A stretch of DNA of 64,000 nucleotides from Petrosia ficiformis (Eukaryota > Porifera > Demospongiae > Haplosclerida > Petrosiidae): assembly GCA_947044365.1 (NCBI GenBank), contig OX345652.1, positions 3,530,374-3,594,373 of the forward strand, written 5' to 3'. The notes beneath the pieces are model-generated. The model was not told where the DNA came from and did no database searches. It saw only the letters and a list, made by a program, of their open reading frames with translations. Below, one piece after another: positions 51,601 through 60,964 of the stretch. The stretch's first letter is position 1; every line of letters begins with the position of its first letter. The position numbers and the translations under genes are program-made.

Positions 51601-54600
51601 ATATACATTACATGTATGCATTGCATGTACATGTACGTACATGTATAAACACATCATTTAATATACATTACATGTATGCATTGCATGTACATGTACGTAC
51701 ATGTATAAACACATCATTTAATATACATTACATGTATGCACTGCATGTACATGTACGTACATGTATAAACACACCATTTAATATACATTACATGTATGCA
51801 CTGCATGTACATGTACGTACATGTATAAACACATCATTTAATATACATTACATGTATGCATTGCATGTACATGTACGTACATGTATAAACACATCATTTA
51901 ATATACATTACATGTATGCATTGCATGTACATGTACGTACATGTATAAACACATCATTTAATATACATTACATGTATGCATTGCATGTACATGTACGTAC
52001 ATGTATAAACACATCATTTAATATACATTACATGTATGCATTGCATGTACATGTACGTACATGTATAAACACACCATTTAATATACATTACATGTATGCA
52101 TTGCATGTACATGTACGTACATGTATAAACACACCATTTAATATACATTACATGTATGCACTGCATGTACATGTACGTACATGTATAAACACACCATTTA
52201 ATATACATTACATGTATGCACTGCATGTACATGTACGTACATGTATAAACACACCATTTAATATACATTACATGTATGCATTGCATGTACATGTACGTAC
52301 ATGTATAAACACACCATTTAATATACATTACATGTATGCATTGCATGTACATGTACGTACTTGTATAAACACACCATTCAATATACATTACATGTATGCA
52401 CTGCATGTACATGTACATACATGTATAAACACATCATTTAATATACATTACATGTATGCATTGCATGTACATGTACATACATGTATATACACATCATTTA
52501 ATTGTCATTGTGTATATACTACATGTATTTGTGCATGTATATCATTGGCTAAAACTCATGTGGTAAATAACTGAATATTGTGTCATTATCAGACTTGGGA
52601 CAAGTACACAGCATTTGTAATTAAGTACAAATACAAGTACTGAAGGAAGACTAAGTACAGGGTTTTGACATTGTACTTACAACAATGTTAGTACAAGTAC
52701 AAGTACAAGTACAGGGTTTTTATATTGTACTTAAGTACAAGTAAAAGTACAGAAGTACGGGCCTTGTGCTTTAAACTGGATATACAGTATAATTATGTCA
52801 ATAAAATGTCACCATACAGTAACAGTAATTACCTTAGTTCTACTGTCAGTATAGTATGGTAATTACTGTCTCACTACTGTGGTGTTCAATTGATAAGTAC
52901 ACCAGTTACTGTCAAAACTACTATTGAACTACTGTAGTGTGATAATGAAACTACCAAGTAATTACTGTGTTGTATGGTGACTTTTTATTGTATACTGACT
53001 GTATCCCTCGCACTTGGGATATAGAGTGAATAATATTTCATGTCTCTCATTCTTTAGTCACCTGATCAATTGGAGGCATTTGTTCTTCTAAATCATTTAA
53101 TGTATATGTATGGATTTAGAGATATATATTCACAAGATATGTATGTATTACAGGTGAGATTAATAATAATAGTATTGTCTACTTCCCTTCGAATCTGTAC
53201 TATTCCATCCATCCATCCATTTATCAATTGATGTATCTATCTAGTATCTATCTATACATTCATATATCTATCCATCCATTCGTCCATCCATCCATCCATC
53301 CATCCACCCACTCATTCATCCATCCATTTATCAATCCATGTATCTATCTAGTATCCATCTATACATTCATATATCTATCCATCCATCCATCCATCCATCT
53401 ATCCATCCATCCATTTATCAATCCATGTATCTATCTAGTATCTATCTATACATTCATATATCTGTCCATCCATTCATCCATCCATCCACCCACTCATCCA
53501 TCCATCCATTTATCAATCCATGTATCTATCTAGTATCCATCTATACATTCATATATCTATCCATCCATTCATCCATCCACCTACTCATCCATCCATCCAT
53601 CCAGCCATTTGGTTATTCATCATTTATTCATTCATTCATTCATCTGTTGCATCCATCTATTCATCCATTCCTTCATCAATCCATTTGGTTTCAACAATCT
53701 ATCCATTAATTCACACATGCATTGTAATTCTATTCACTACTTCATTATTGAGTTACAGTATAATCATGTATTAATCTTATGACATTAAACTATACACTAT
53801 ATTACATACATGTATAAGGTATTGAGTTACAGTATAATCATGTATTAATCTTATGACATTAAACTATACACTATATTACATACATGTATAAGGTATTGAG
53901 TTACAGTATAATCATGTATTAATCCTATGACATTAAACTATACACTATAAAATTATCACATCCTAATTTTGAGAATGTGAACAGGCTTTACATTGTAATA
54001 TAAAATTTGTTCTTTTTCAATTCACAGACCAAGCTATATCAGTTTTCACGTCTTCTTCATGACCATCTTCCTAATCTTTATGCTCATCTAGAAGAGAATG
54101 ATGTCACATCGTTCCTCTATGCTGCTCCGTGGTTCCTCACTATATTTTCTTCACAGTTTCCAATACCATTTGTAGCAAGAGTCTTTGGTAAGAAATAGCA
54201 TAAAATGTCATTTAGGAAGTTTGTCTAGGGGGGGCTTGAAAGAGTATGGAAGGCAATGTACTGGTGTATTCTACTGTGCATATTAGCAAACTAATTTTCA
54301 AAGGGCGGCAAGACTCTTCTAAAGGGGTGGTGGTGTTTGAATGGTTGGATGCCCCTCATTCCTCGATCCCTAAATGAAACCTTGAATGTTATCTAAATGT
54401 AATTGTTCATGCTACTACATGTAAGCAAATGAATAATACATGTGGTTGTGATATCAAATTATTGGTATCGGGATATGCATACTTGTACATGTACATGTAT
54501 GTGTGTATATATACACATGTACATGTACATGTAAATATTGTACATGAGGTACTAAACTAATGCAACATTGCTGCACAACCCTAATTTAACAAATAAGCTA

Positions 54601-56623
54601 CATGAAATAATTAGACTATATATGGTACTACACTAGGCAGTATACAGGGGTAGGGTGTGTATCATAGTATTGTACTCTATATAGTACCATATAGGTTCTA
54701 ATTATTTTATGTGCTTACATGAACCACTTAACAGACAGTATAAGTCACATGACATTGTTTAATGTTTCAATATGCCCAAAATATAAAATTTATCTTTAGT
54801 TTTCAATAGATTGTTGTCATATTTATTTTCAATTCATTTCACAGATCTTGTTCTATTTGAAGGAGTAGAGGCTATTTTTAAGGTACATGTAATTACATAT
54901 TTATGTTTATGAGAACATCACACGATAACCTATACATGTACATGTACTATTCTAATTTTGTATCCTATCTATAAGTATCTACAATATATATCTATCTATC
55001 TATCTATTTATCTATCTATCTATCTACATGTATCTATGTATCTATATATCTAGTTATCTATCTATCTATCTCTGTATACAATGTATCTACATGTATATCT
55101 ATCTATCTACATGTATCTATCTATCTCTCTGTCTATTTATCTATCTATATCTATCTATCTATCTACATGTACATGTACATGTATCTATTTGTGTGTCTAT
55201 TTATCCATCTATAGGTGTCTCTCTCTCTTCTAACTCATTATCAATTTGATATATTACAATGTGATCATATGGAAACTATCACAGACTACATTAAAACCCA
55301 CATTCCTCTTCATGTTATGGAGAGCAGTTCAGAAATCTTACACACAGCAACACAGCTTGGAGAACTCTCAACAAGACTCCAGACCTTTGAAACAGAGTAT
55401 CATGTGATGCATGAGCTAATGGCGACTTTTCATAAGGAGAAGAGATCTGGTTTTATTGATGTTGAATCGGAGAATGAACTGTTGAGAAAACAAAATAAAG
55501 AGTTAATAGAACAAGTTGTTGTTTGTCGAGGAGCCATTTTGAGACTTGAAAAAGCTGTACAGGTTTTGGAAGAAAACTTTTCCAAGCAACAGAAAAGAAT
55601 GGATAGGTATGTGTGTGTGTCTGTGTGTTTGTGTCTGCGTGTGTCTCTGTGTGTGTCTGTATATATCTGTGTCTGTCTGTGTGTCTGTCTGTGTGTCTGT
55701 GTCTTTGTGTCTTTCTGTGTCTGTGTCAGTGTGTCTGTTTCTGTCTCTGTCTGTGTGTTTGTGCTGTCTGTGTGTCTGTGTGTTTGTGCTTTCTGTGTCT
55801 GTCTGTGTTTGTCTCTGTCTGTGTCAGTGCGTCTGTGTCTGTATTTGTGTGTATGTTTCTGTGTGTCAAATCTCTATCTTCCTGCCCATCTGTCACAGTA
55901 TTGCATATTACCAGAGATTGGGAAACTCCTTGTCCTTTTAATATTTCATTTTTTATGTTTAGAACTACAGTGTACATGTAATACAGTTTGCGAACATTAA
56001 AATCCACAAAATGTTTTATTTACCATGAAAATTTCCCAATCTACAGTATTACATGTATCGTATATGTAGCCTATGGGATATCTGTGATGTCATATGATGT
56101 CATATGATGTCATAGGTGTCATTGTAATGTATTTTGCACTATTAGGTTTGAGAAAGAAATGAATTCCAAACAATGCACTCATCAGTCTACACAGACGTTA
56201 CCTATAACACCAGAGGCTCATTCTCCTGCAAGACCTTGTGACTTCCTTTCATCTCAAAGTAATAGTCCCATGTCACTTTACAACCACTATGAGAGATCTC
56301 TCCAAGATCAGCTTCTCTCTCCGATATCATCTGATAAACCAGAGAACACAGTCCCTTATAATGATGAAGGTCTCTCTCTAGAACAATTAGATGAAGCTTC
56401 ATCTTTAAACGAGACTCTTGTTCCTGATCAGATCTCACCTCAGAACGACGACAATCTAGAACAAATGATAAACCAGACTGAGTTCTTGAGCAATGGAAGC
56501 AATGATGTAAATGACCAATATTCCAATAAACAAGAGCTTACCGACATTGGTATACCTATAATAACATTACAATCTTCACCAGAGGAAAGAGTAGGGTCGA
56601 CCTCATCTGTTAATAATAATTAA
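33954..56623 (+). CDS. TBC1D4: TBC1D1/TBC1D4-type Rab GTPase-activating protein
   Basis: Nineteen exons: 33954-34119, 35178-35353, 37718-38711, 39085-39389, 40133-40352, 42241-42554, 42892-42954, 43754-43851, 44754-44947, 45713-45844, 49184-49351, 49952-50086, 50581-50754, 51379-51524, 53058-53153, 54028-54187, 54845-54882, 55215-55606 and 56146-56623 (TAA); total 1,483 codons in frame. Order: PTB1 ([23 protein letters not shown]), PTB2 starting [17 protein letters not shown] and resuming after a long Ser/Glu-rich insert at [20 protein letters not shown], a basic/calmodulin-binding-like segment ([34 protein letters not shown]), the TBC domain ([15 protein letters not shown]; arginine finger in [12 protein letters not shown]; glutamine finger in [12 protein letters not shown]), then a coiled coil (about 1290-1325) and a Ser-rich tail. 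Vertebrate relatives (AS160) are Akt/AMPK-controlled Rab GAPs that regulate GLUT4 vesicle traffic; regulation here is inferred. Vertebrates have two paralogues, so the symbol means the pro-orthologue. An AATAAA at 56911 may be its polyadenylation signal. Confidence 0.93.
34433..34510 (+). mobile_element. tRNA-derived SINE, 3' fragment
   Basis: Carries the B-box/T-arm GTGGGTTCAAATCCCACC and CTGAGGCA, then the same 3' body (TTTTTCATTTTTCCATTGCC, TCAGGTGTCTTTC) as 39937-40080. The 5' half is missing. It is absent from the paralogous intron copy near 21240. Confidence 0.75.
35889..36090. mobile_element. MITE family A, copy 2
   Basis: Starts ATGTCAATAAAAGGTCACCA. The right end is diverged (ATGGTGATATTTTTTGG). 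TBC1D intron 2. Confidence 0.75.
36581..36799. mobile_element. MITE family F (TGTTCTGCCCA ends)
   Basis: Inverted ends TGTTCTGCCCACACTGG and CCTGGGCAGAACA. The interior has a triplicated AATTAACCACCTCTTAGAT motif. A reverse copy lies at 60440-60618, and degraded pieces are at 34590-34725 and 22550-22640, next to the 25-bp minisatellite whose unit also starts with GTTCTGCCC. TBC1D intron 2. Confidence 0.65.
37659..37717. repeat. (CA)n tract at the acceptor of TBC1D exon 3
   Basis: An interrupted CA repeat runs up to the ATTCTAG acceptor, so it lies where the polypyrimidine tract and branch site should be. Confidence 0.85.
38748..38915. mobile_element. MITE family A, copy 3 (left end missing)
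   Basis: Begins inside the element (TACCTTAGTTCT) 36 bp after the donor of TBC1D exon 3. The right end TGACTTTATATTGACATATA is present. Confidence 0.75.
38959..39069. repeat. (CA)n microsatellite at the acceptor of TBC1D exon 4
   Basis: About 30 uninterrupted CA units (39003-39069), after an impure part, end 15 bp before the acceptor ACACAG. Confidence 0.95.
39420..39605. mobile_element. inverted pair of tRNA-like SINE fragments
   Basis: 39518-39592 (plus) resembles a tRNA: A-box TAGCTCAGTGGTGAGAGC, B-box GGGTTTGATTCC and pairing ends TGGTTGTC/GACTACCA with a mismatch, then AGCATTTTTTATTT. 39424-39475 is the reverse complement of its 3' half (AAAAAATGCTGGTAGTCACT). The pair makes a hairpin in TBC1D intron 4, 30 bp after the exon 4 donor. 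The mismatched acceptor stem and the 3' body argue against a working tRNA. Confidence 0.65.
39937..40080 (+). mobile_element. tRNA-derived SINE, best copy
   Basis: 39937-40010 folds as a 74-nt tRNA-like head: acceptor GCCTTGG/CTGAGGC, D-arm GCTC/GAGC, anticodon loop CCGGAGT (nominal GGA, with C instead of U at position 33) and T-arm GTGGG TTCAAAT CCCAC. The short variable loop does not fit a Ser tRNA. A body with the hairpin half TTTGCCTCAGG, complementary to the head end CTGAGGCA, and a (TTTC)n tail follow. Other copies: 34433-34510 and 50925-51012 (reverse). Confidence 0.75.
40370..40576. mobile_element. MITE family A, copy 4
   Basis: Ends ATGTCACCATACAGTAACAG and GGTGACTTTTTCTTGACATA. It starts about 18 bp after the donor of TBC1D exon 5. 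Confidence 0.8.
40590..40800. repeat. degraded DNA transposon fragment
   Basis: Contains CAGTGAAACCCCTCTATTTG and, inverted, GGTGTCCATAGAGGAATTT, with repeated AATCAGGACACTT/AATAAGGACACC motifs. The pattern is like the ends of pogo/Tigger-type MITEs; family not certain. Confidence 0.5.
41228..41565. repeat. 28-bp minisatellite, about 12 copies
   Basis: Units of GTTCCAGTCTACCTCATCCA plus GTGCTCCA. Because 28 is not a multiple of three, all three frames stay open and mimic Ser/Pro/Gln-rich peptides. TBC1D intron 5. Confidence 0.95.
41850..42235. repeat. tandem 90-100-bp repeat upstream of TBC1D exon 6
   Basis: The block AATATTCATAGTGGGTGTGT followed by CACTTAAATAGTTTAAATTA recurs about four times and ends at the acceptor of exon 6. 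Confidence 0.85.
42592..42815. repeat. dispersed repeat B, copy 2
   Basis: Same element as 1762-2000 (ATAAGCTCATATGGCGCACC, CTCTTTGGGCTAGATGG). It begins about 38 bp after the donor of TBC1D exon 6. Confidence 0.65.
43700..43745. repeat. (CA)n tract at the acceptor of TBC1D exon 8
   Basis: About 13 CA units end just before the acceptor CTACACAG (exon starts 43754). Confidence 0.9.
44452..44742. repeat. (TCTCTCTG)n polypyrimidine tract at the acceptor of TBC1D exon 9
   Basis: About 290 bp of CT/TCTG repeat ends 10 bp before AACAG; the exon starts at 44754. It forms an exceptionally long pyrimidine tract. Confidence 0.95.
45023..45168. mobile_element. small transposon nested at the end of MITE A copy 5
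   Basis: Ends CAGGGTTTCATTTAGGGG and CTAAATGAAAGCTTG are inverted. It is flanked by TATGT on both sides (45018-45022, 45169-45173), a 5-bp duplication of the start of the MITE A end. Related ends occur at 23530 and 54215-54385. Confidence 0.65.
45169..45374. mobile_element. MITE family A, copy 5
   Basis: ATGTCAATAAAACGTCACCA at the left, GGTGACATTTTATTGACATA at the right. TBC1D intron 9. Confidence 0.8.
45900..46185. mobile_element. MITE family A, copy 6 (internally duplicated)
   Basis: Longer than the others because the block CAGTAATTACTATACTATAC recurs with part of an arm. TBC1D intron 10. Confidence 0.75.
46611..46693 (+). tRNA. trnL-UAA: tRNA-Leu (anticodon UAA), copy 1
   Basis: 83 nt. 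Acceptor ACCAGGG pairs with TCCTGGT (one G-U), discriminator A. A-box TGGCCGAGTGGTTAAGG, anticodon stem TTGGA/TCCAA with loop CTTAAGT (anticodon TAA), a long class-II variable arm TGTGCGTATGCACA, B-box GGGTTCGAACCCC. A run of about 20 T follows 18 bp downstream (Pol III terminator). No intron. CCA is not encoded, as expected for a nuclear tRNA. Confidence 0.95.
47263..47810. mobile_element. MITE with TAGTGTTGCCAC ends inserted in a (TA)n tract
   Basis: The perfect terminal inverted repeat TAGTGTTGCCAC extends imperfectly through ATATCG-rich sequence. It is flanked by TA repeats on both sides, consistent with a TA target. It interrupts the second tRNA-Leu unit, so it is younger than the tandem duplication. 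Confidence 0.8.
47815..47932. repeat. (GATA)n(GACA)n compound microsatellite
   Basis: About 13 ATAG units then about 13 ACAG units, just upstream of tRNA-Leu copy 2. Equivalent but shorter tracts precede copies 1 and 3. Confidence 0.95.
47959..48041 (+). tRNA. trnL-UAA: tRNA-Leu (anticodon UAA), copy 2
   Basis: Identical by eye to copy 1 over all 83 nt; followed by a TTTTTTTT terminator at about 48057. Confidence 0.95.
48080..48139. repeat. perfect 60-bp palindrome
   Basis: The two 30-bp arms meet at TTACCTTAAGGTAA; the left arm is the normal unit sequence (GTTCAGCGACTCTACAAATA), the right arm its exact reverse complement. The other two tRNA units lack the second arm. Confidence 0.9.
48178..48312. 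mobile_element. MITE family A, copy 7 (right half)
   Basis: Starts at CAGTAGTTTTGACAGTAATT and ends GACATTTTATTGACATATAC; the left half is missing. Confidence 0.75.
48690..48772 (+). tRNA. trnL-UAA: tRNA-Leu (anticodon UAA), copy 3
   Basis: Same 83-nt sequence as copies 1 and 2; T-run terminator at about 48787. Confidence 0.95.
50925..51012 (-). mobile_element. tRNA-derived SINE, reverse partial copy
   Basis: Reverse complement of the SINE 3' part: (GAAA)n tail, GTGAGGCAATG, then GAGTTGCCTCAGGTGG and ATTCGAACCCACGACAC (T-arm). The 5' half is missing. TBC1D intron 13. Confidence 0.75.
51060..51295. repeat. TAACTAAAACTAAAACC-type dispersed repeat
   Basis: Low-complexity element built on AACTAAAACTAAAACCCTTT and CACTTTTAGTT; a related copy is at 63640-63880. 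TBC1D intron 13. Confidence 0.6.
51573..52500. repeat. 60-bp satellite-like array, about 15 copies
   Basis: Exact 60-bp period; unit begins ACGTACATGTATAAACACAT and ends GCATTGCATGTACATGT. Variants are single bases (CATCA/CACCA, GCATT/GCACT) that are shared by neighbouring units. The period is a multiple of three, so long open frames appear on both strands; they are not genes. TBC1D intron 14. Confidence 0.97.
52797..52996. mobile_element. MITE family A, copy 8
   Basis: ATGTCAATAAAATGTCACCA at the left; the right end is shortened (GGTGACTTTTTATTGTATAC). TBC1D intron 14, just before exon 15. Confidence 0.8.
53200..53720. repeat. (ATCC)n/(ATCT)n tetranucleotide array with about 93-bp and 182-bp higher-order periods
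   Basis: Blocks of CCATCCATCCATTTATCAAT followed by CCATGTATCTATCTAGTAT recur four times. TBC1D intron 15. A 78-bp repeat (TTGAGTTACAGTATAATCAT) follows at 53745-53950 in about three copies. Confidence 0.9.
54985..55210. repeat. (TCTA)n microsatellite at the acceptor of TBC1D exon 18
   Basis: An interrupted TCTA repeat ends at the acceptor CTATAG (exon starts 55215). Immediately after exon 18, 55607-55865 is a (TG/TCTG)n tract that begins at the donor itself. Confidence 0.9.
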
Positions 56624-56728
56624 TTACCTTGTGTGATAGATGATGTTTATAATAATTATTATATTAATTTTATGTGTTGAATATTAATTTGTGTTGTGTG
56701 TTTGAATGAAAACTTTATATTTTATCAC

Positions 56729-56870
56729 ATTCATAGCATGGTAAAATTTAGCGTCAAAGGGCTGACAATCCCATAGCATTTGAAAATATTGACTTGCACA
56801 TTCATAGCATGGTAACATTTAGCATCAAAGGGCTGACGATCCCATAGTATTTGAAAGTGTGCTACATCTA
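56729..56870. repeat. 71-bp direct repeat, two copies
   Basis: ATTCATAGCATGGTAAAATT and AAAGGGCTGACAATCCCATA recur with few differences, just downstream of the TBC1D stop. Confidence 0.85.
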
Positions 56871-57211
56871 TTGGGGTATTATTGACTTCACTCCCAAAAG
56901 ATGGTTATGAAATAAAATCACTCGGTATTTTACACTTACTGGTAGAATATACTAAATTAATATAGAATATCTTAGTAAACAACACACAAGATCTACAACA
57001 GCACGACTGACAGACATTACAATTAATACAAGACAATCATTATGAGTCATATTCCACATTATTACAGGAATTCATGACTTGCATTTTAAAATTATTTATT
57101 TTATTATAATTATTAATAATTATATACTACGCCCACAAACAAAAATGGATGTAGTAAGTCTTCCATGTTCTCGTTATAATTATCATTCCAGTATCTTTTA
57201 TTTATTTACAG

Positions 57212-57250
57212 GAAGAAAGTAGAAGAATTGTTCAAGAATATTCAAATCTG
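57212..57250 (+). other. candidate unassigned 39-bp exon
   Basis: A strong acceptor (TTATTTATTTACAG) and GTATAT donor bound a phase-0 segment encoding EESRRIVQEYSNL. It cannot follow TBC1D exon 18 (phase 2) in frame. It may be a chance match or part of an unseen gene. Confidence 0.2.
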
Positions 57251-57317
57251 GTATATATAATTATATCATTATAGTGTTATATACCTAATTTACTTGCTAA
57301 GACCTTGTTTATCTAAC

Positions 57318-57319
<2 letters not shown>

Positions 57320-57378
<59 letters not shown>
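57320..57378. repeat. (TA)n microsatellite
   Basis: About 28 uninterrupted TA units. Confidence 0.97.
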
Positions 57379-57382
<4 letters not shown>

Positions 57383-57482
57383 TAATAATTATGATTATAC
57401 TGTTAGACAGTACTGTATACTTGGACATTACTTGATACCAGAAATTTAAGACATGGTATCAAATCACCCATCATCATTTTGT

Positions 57483-58043
57483 TCCAGGAAGCCGTATAGT
57501 TAGTTACACCCATGACAGCACAAATGCAATAATACAGGCTATTTCAATTCCCGTGGATAATATTACAAATATGTCTTGGTTGTGTATAAAAAGCATAACG
57601 GCTTATTTCTGTTTAGACTCGTAGCCCGTATACAAAGCTACTCTATCAATCACTTCATCCAGTTCCATTTTTTTAATGTGACGTCACGAAATGAGTGTGT
57701 AAATAATGACCTATCATGACATGCAATCTGATTGGGGCACAGCTTTTCATGCACCAGGAACAAACTGATGTATAGCATGCAACCAGACCCTGGCACAGCT
57801 TTTCATGCACCAGGAACAAACTGATGTATAGCATGCAACCAGACCCTGGCACAGCTTTTCATGCACCAGGAACAAACTGATGTATGGCATGCAACCAGAC
57901 CCTGGCACAGCTTTTCGTGCACCAGGAACAAACTGATGTATGGCATGCAACCAGACCCTGGCACAGCTTTTCGTGCACCAGGAACAGCTTTTCATGCACC
58001 AGGAACAGCTTTTCATGCACCAGGAACGAACTGATGTATGGCA
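57483..58043. mobile_element. MITE family E, copy 2, with an internal 56-bp array
   Basis: 57483-57770 matches 32950-33235. From 57736 the segment GGCACAGCTTTTCATGCACC to AGCATGCAACCAGACCCT is repeated about five times with a 56-bp period, then a shorter 22-bp subrepeat (AGCTTTTCATGCACCAGGAAC) near 57965-58028. Confidence 0.8.
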
Positions 58044-58662
58044 TGCAACCAGACCCTTTTCGTGGTATGGGTCTGGGACTTGACACTATGAGGTGTTATG
58101 AGTATATAGAGTCTATGAGAAATTGGTCAAGGGTGTTTAATACCCATAAGGTAGGGTCTCGCTTCACATTTTGACCAATTATCACCACTCTTGTCCTGCT
58201 CCCCATATACTTTGTATACAGTTCATATGCTGCACTAGCCAAGAAATTAACCCGCTCCACAAATTAGATCAGCGGACGTTTCTTGTTTGTTTATCTTTTC
58301 AAATTGAACTGAATTTTACACTACCTACAATGCTGGAACTATAATAGCTGGGCATGCAACCAGACCCTTTTCGTGGTATGGGTCTGGGACTTGACACTAT
58401 GAGGTGTTATGAGTATATAGAGTCTATGAAAAATTGGTCAAGGGTGTTTAATACCCATAAGGTAGGGTCTCGCTTCACATTTTGACCAATTATCACCACT
58501 CCTGTCCTGCTCCCCATATACTTTGTATACAGTTCATATGTTGCACTAGCCAAGAAATTAACCCGCTCCACAAATTAGATCAGCGGACGTTTCTTGTTTG
58601 TTTATCTTTTCAAATTGAACTGAATTTTACACTACCTATAGTACTGGAACTATAATAGCTGA
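58040..58662. repeat. 311-bp tandem duplication
   Basis: GGCATGCAACCAGACCCTTT at 58040 and 58351 begins two nearly identical blocks ending with ACTATAATAGCTG. The start overlaps the end of the MITE E copy. Confidence 0.9.
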
Positions 58663-58866
58663 TAGTGTACATATCTTTAATAGTTAGTCCTAACTTCCTT
58701 CTCTATGTATCATAATTATATACATTTGTTATTATTACGTTATACATGTACTTTATGGGTCACCGAATGTGTAGTTTGGGAAAACTATACATACACTGGA
58801 ATTTTTTTGCATAGTTTAGTAAGCTAAATATACATGCTGTTGATTTACTATAGTACTTTTGAAATT

Positions 58867-59103
58867 CAATAAAATGTCACCATACAGTACAGTAATTACC
58901 TTAGTTCTACTGTCAGTATAGTATACTAATTACCTTAGTTCTACTGTCAGTATAGTATTAGTAATTACTGTCTCACTACTGTGGTGTTCAATTGACATGT
59001 ACAGTAATTACTGTCTCATTACTACTGTTGAACTACTGTAGCGTGATAATGAAACTATTGAGTAATTACTGTACTGTATAGTGACTATATTGACATATAC
59101 CGT
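58867..59103. mobile_element. MITE family A, copy 9
   Basis: AATAAAATGTCACCATACAG at the left, GTATAGTGACTATATTGACA at the right; internally has a duplicated ACCTTAGTTCTACTGTCAGT block. Confidence 0.8.
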
Positions 59104-59159
59104 AGAATAGGAATATCAAAACTGTGAAAGGACAGTAACGAGATTGTGATGGTACCATA

Positions 59160-60200
59160 GCAACAAAACTAAACTAACTACTTCTATTTAACCCAATATA
59201 GGTATATATACATGTACTTTGCAATTAACTGTAGCTATGTATGTATGAAGTGGTTAGTTTAATTTTGTTGGTAATCTTGTTTCTGTACATTTTGAAGTTG
59301 ACTTGGGGCAGTTTTGATATCCCTACTTTCTTACGTTTCATTTTTAAAAATGATTAACACTCTGTTAATTTTTCCTGTTGAACTATCCATTATTGAGATA
59401 CTTTGTGGTTAATTGAGTGTAAACACTGTAAAATGTAAACATTTAGTGATGACATAGTCATTATTCATAATTATAACTAAAGAATGCTTGCATTACATAA
59501 TCAATATTCACTAAAGAATGCTTGCATACATGCGATCATTGTGGGGTGGCGAGCTTGAGAAGGTGTGCTTAGAATAATCCAAATTTTGATACTGAGCAAA
59601 AGCAAGCGTTTAAAGCATTTAAGAAGAGCAAAATGCAACAGTTCATGGGTTGGCTTTAGTCTCTGCAGCTTGTTTAGCTCTGTCCCTCTCTCTTCATCCA
59701 TAGTTATCATGACACTATATATATAGTATGATGGTGACATCATCTTTTTGATGTGGTGAGTTCTATATATTGTATATAGACCTTCTATGTCCACATTATG
59801 CAGGAGATGTCACCATCATACAATATTTTGTGTAGTATGCTAACAGATCCTATACAAAATATACACATTGTAGGACCCTCGTTTTGTGTCCTATACGCAA
59901 AACTCAGGCCCTATATTTTGTATATAGGACCTATTAGCATACTATATACATACATATAGTATGATGGTGACATCATCACTTGGCAACGATTATGACATGA
60001 AAATTGTACAATATGGGTCACTGCATTACTAGAGAAGGAAATAGAAAATGAATTTTCAATCTTTCATTCCTTTGGGACATGATGGAAATTACATGTACAT
60101 GTAGCTATATTACATTAATTTGTAATAGTGTATACTTGTACTTGTTGTTACTAACATCTGTTGGATTTTGGCACACAGGCAAGGGAAAAAAAGTAAGATA
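59160..60200. other. non-coding stretch with foldback sequences
   Basis: 59180-59340 is a diverged copy of the 16130-16409 palindrome (AAGTGGTTAGTTTAATTTTG). 59720-59990 holds several inverted copies of ATAGTATGATGGTGACATCA. No gene is seen. Confidence 0.5.
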
Positions 60201-60248
60201 GATATAAACAAAGCTATTGGTATATATATAATACCAATAATGTAATTG

Positions 60249-60422
60249 CAGTGTATCTCCCAAGGGGTAGTACCATGGCACTCCCCCTCCCTTTAGTCTT
60301 ACTCTCCCAATCTTTAATTCCTTATAAACAGTTTTATAACACCAATTAAACATTGTTGACCAAATGTCATGTACCACTGATGCACTCCTCCACCCTTAAT
60401 ATTTTATCCTGGGGAAACACTG
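60249..60422. mobile_element. hAT-type MITE family D, copy 2
   Basis: CAGTGTATCTCCCAAGG at the left and CCTGGGGAAACACTG at the right; reverse-orientation relative of 27896-28087. Confidence 0.7.
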
Positions 60423-60439
60423 CAGCTGTGTGATGTAGT

Positions 60440-60618
60440 AATACATGTAGAGTGGTGGTTGGATTCTACATTGCTGTTTATCCAGTTTATACTTAATTCT
60501 GTCTCAGTAGCCTATATATGTATTATCTGAGAGGTGGTTACTTCCTCTGAGAGGTGGTTAATTCATCTGAGTGGTGGTTATTCCCAACCAGTGCCTACAA
60601 GTGTGGGCAAAACACTGC
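60440..60618. mobile_element. MITE family F, copy 2 (inverted)
   Basis: Contains TCTGAGAGGTGGTTA three times and ends near GTGTGGGCAAAACACTG; reverse complement relative of 36581-36799. Confidence 0.6.
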
Positions 60619-60964
60619 ATGTGTATTACAAGTATTTATGTACTTTAGTAGTAGCCACAAATATAATACGTTCATATAGGTATTGTACATACATTATTGA
60701 TAGTATAGTAGTAGATCCATATTGGTAATGCATATGGTTGAGTTATAGAGTACTGTAACTGTATATCATTGGCATAGTAGTACTATATCATGTCCTACTA
60801 GTGAGCTAATAACTTAACAGCTGTTTTTACACATTTTAATGATTGGAATATTTTCAAAGAGGAAGTGTAACTGATGTTGGTATTTAAAATACAAATGTTT
60901 GTTTATGTAAATGTTTCCTTTTCAGTAGCTATGAGATCATTTCTAATTGAGTTAATCGAAAGCT

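Noticed and set aside
51567..52574. Long open frame of 335 codons, also open on the reverse strand
   Set aside because: It is only the 60-bp tandem repeat, whose period is a multiple of three; no domain or splice context.
55607..56000. Cys/Val-rich open frame continuing exon 18
   Set aside because: Read-through into a TG repeat past a good GTATGT donor.
57747..58174. Cys/Trp-rich open frames on both strands
   Set aside because: Arise from the 56-bp repeat within a MITE copy.
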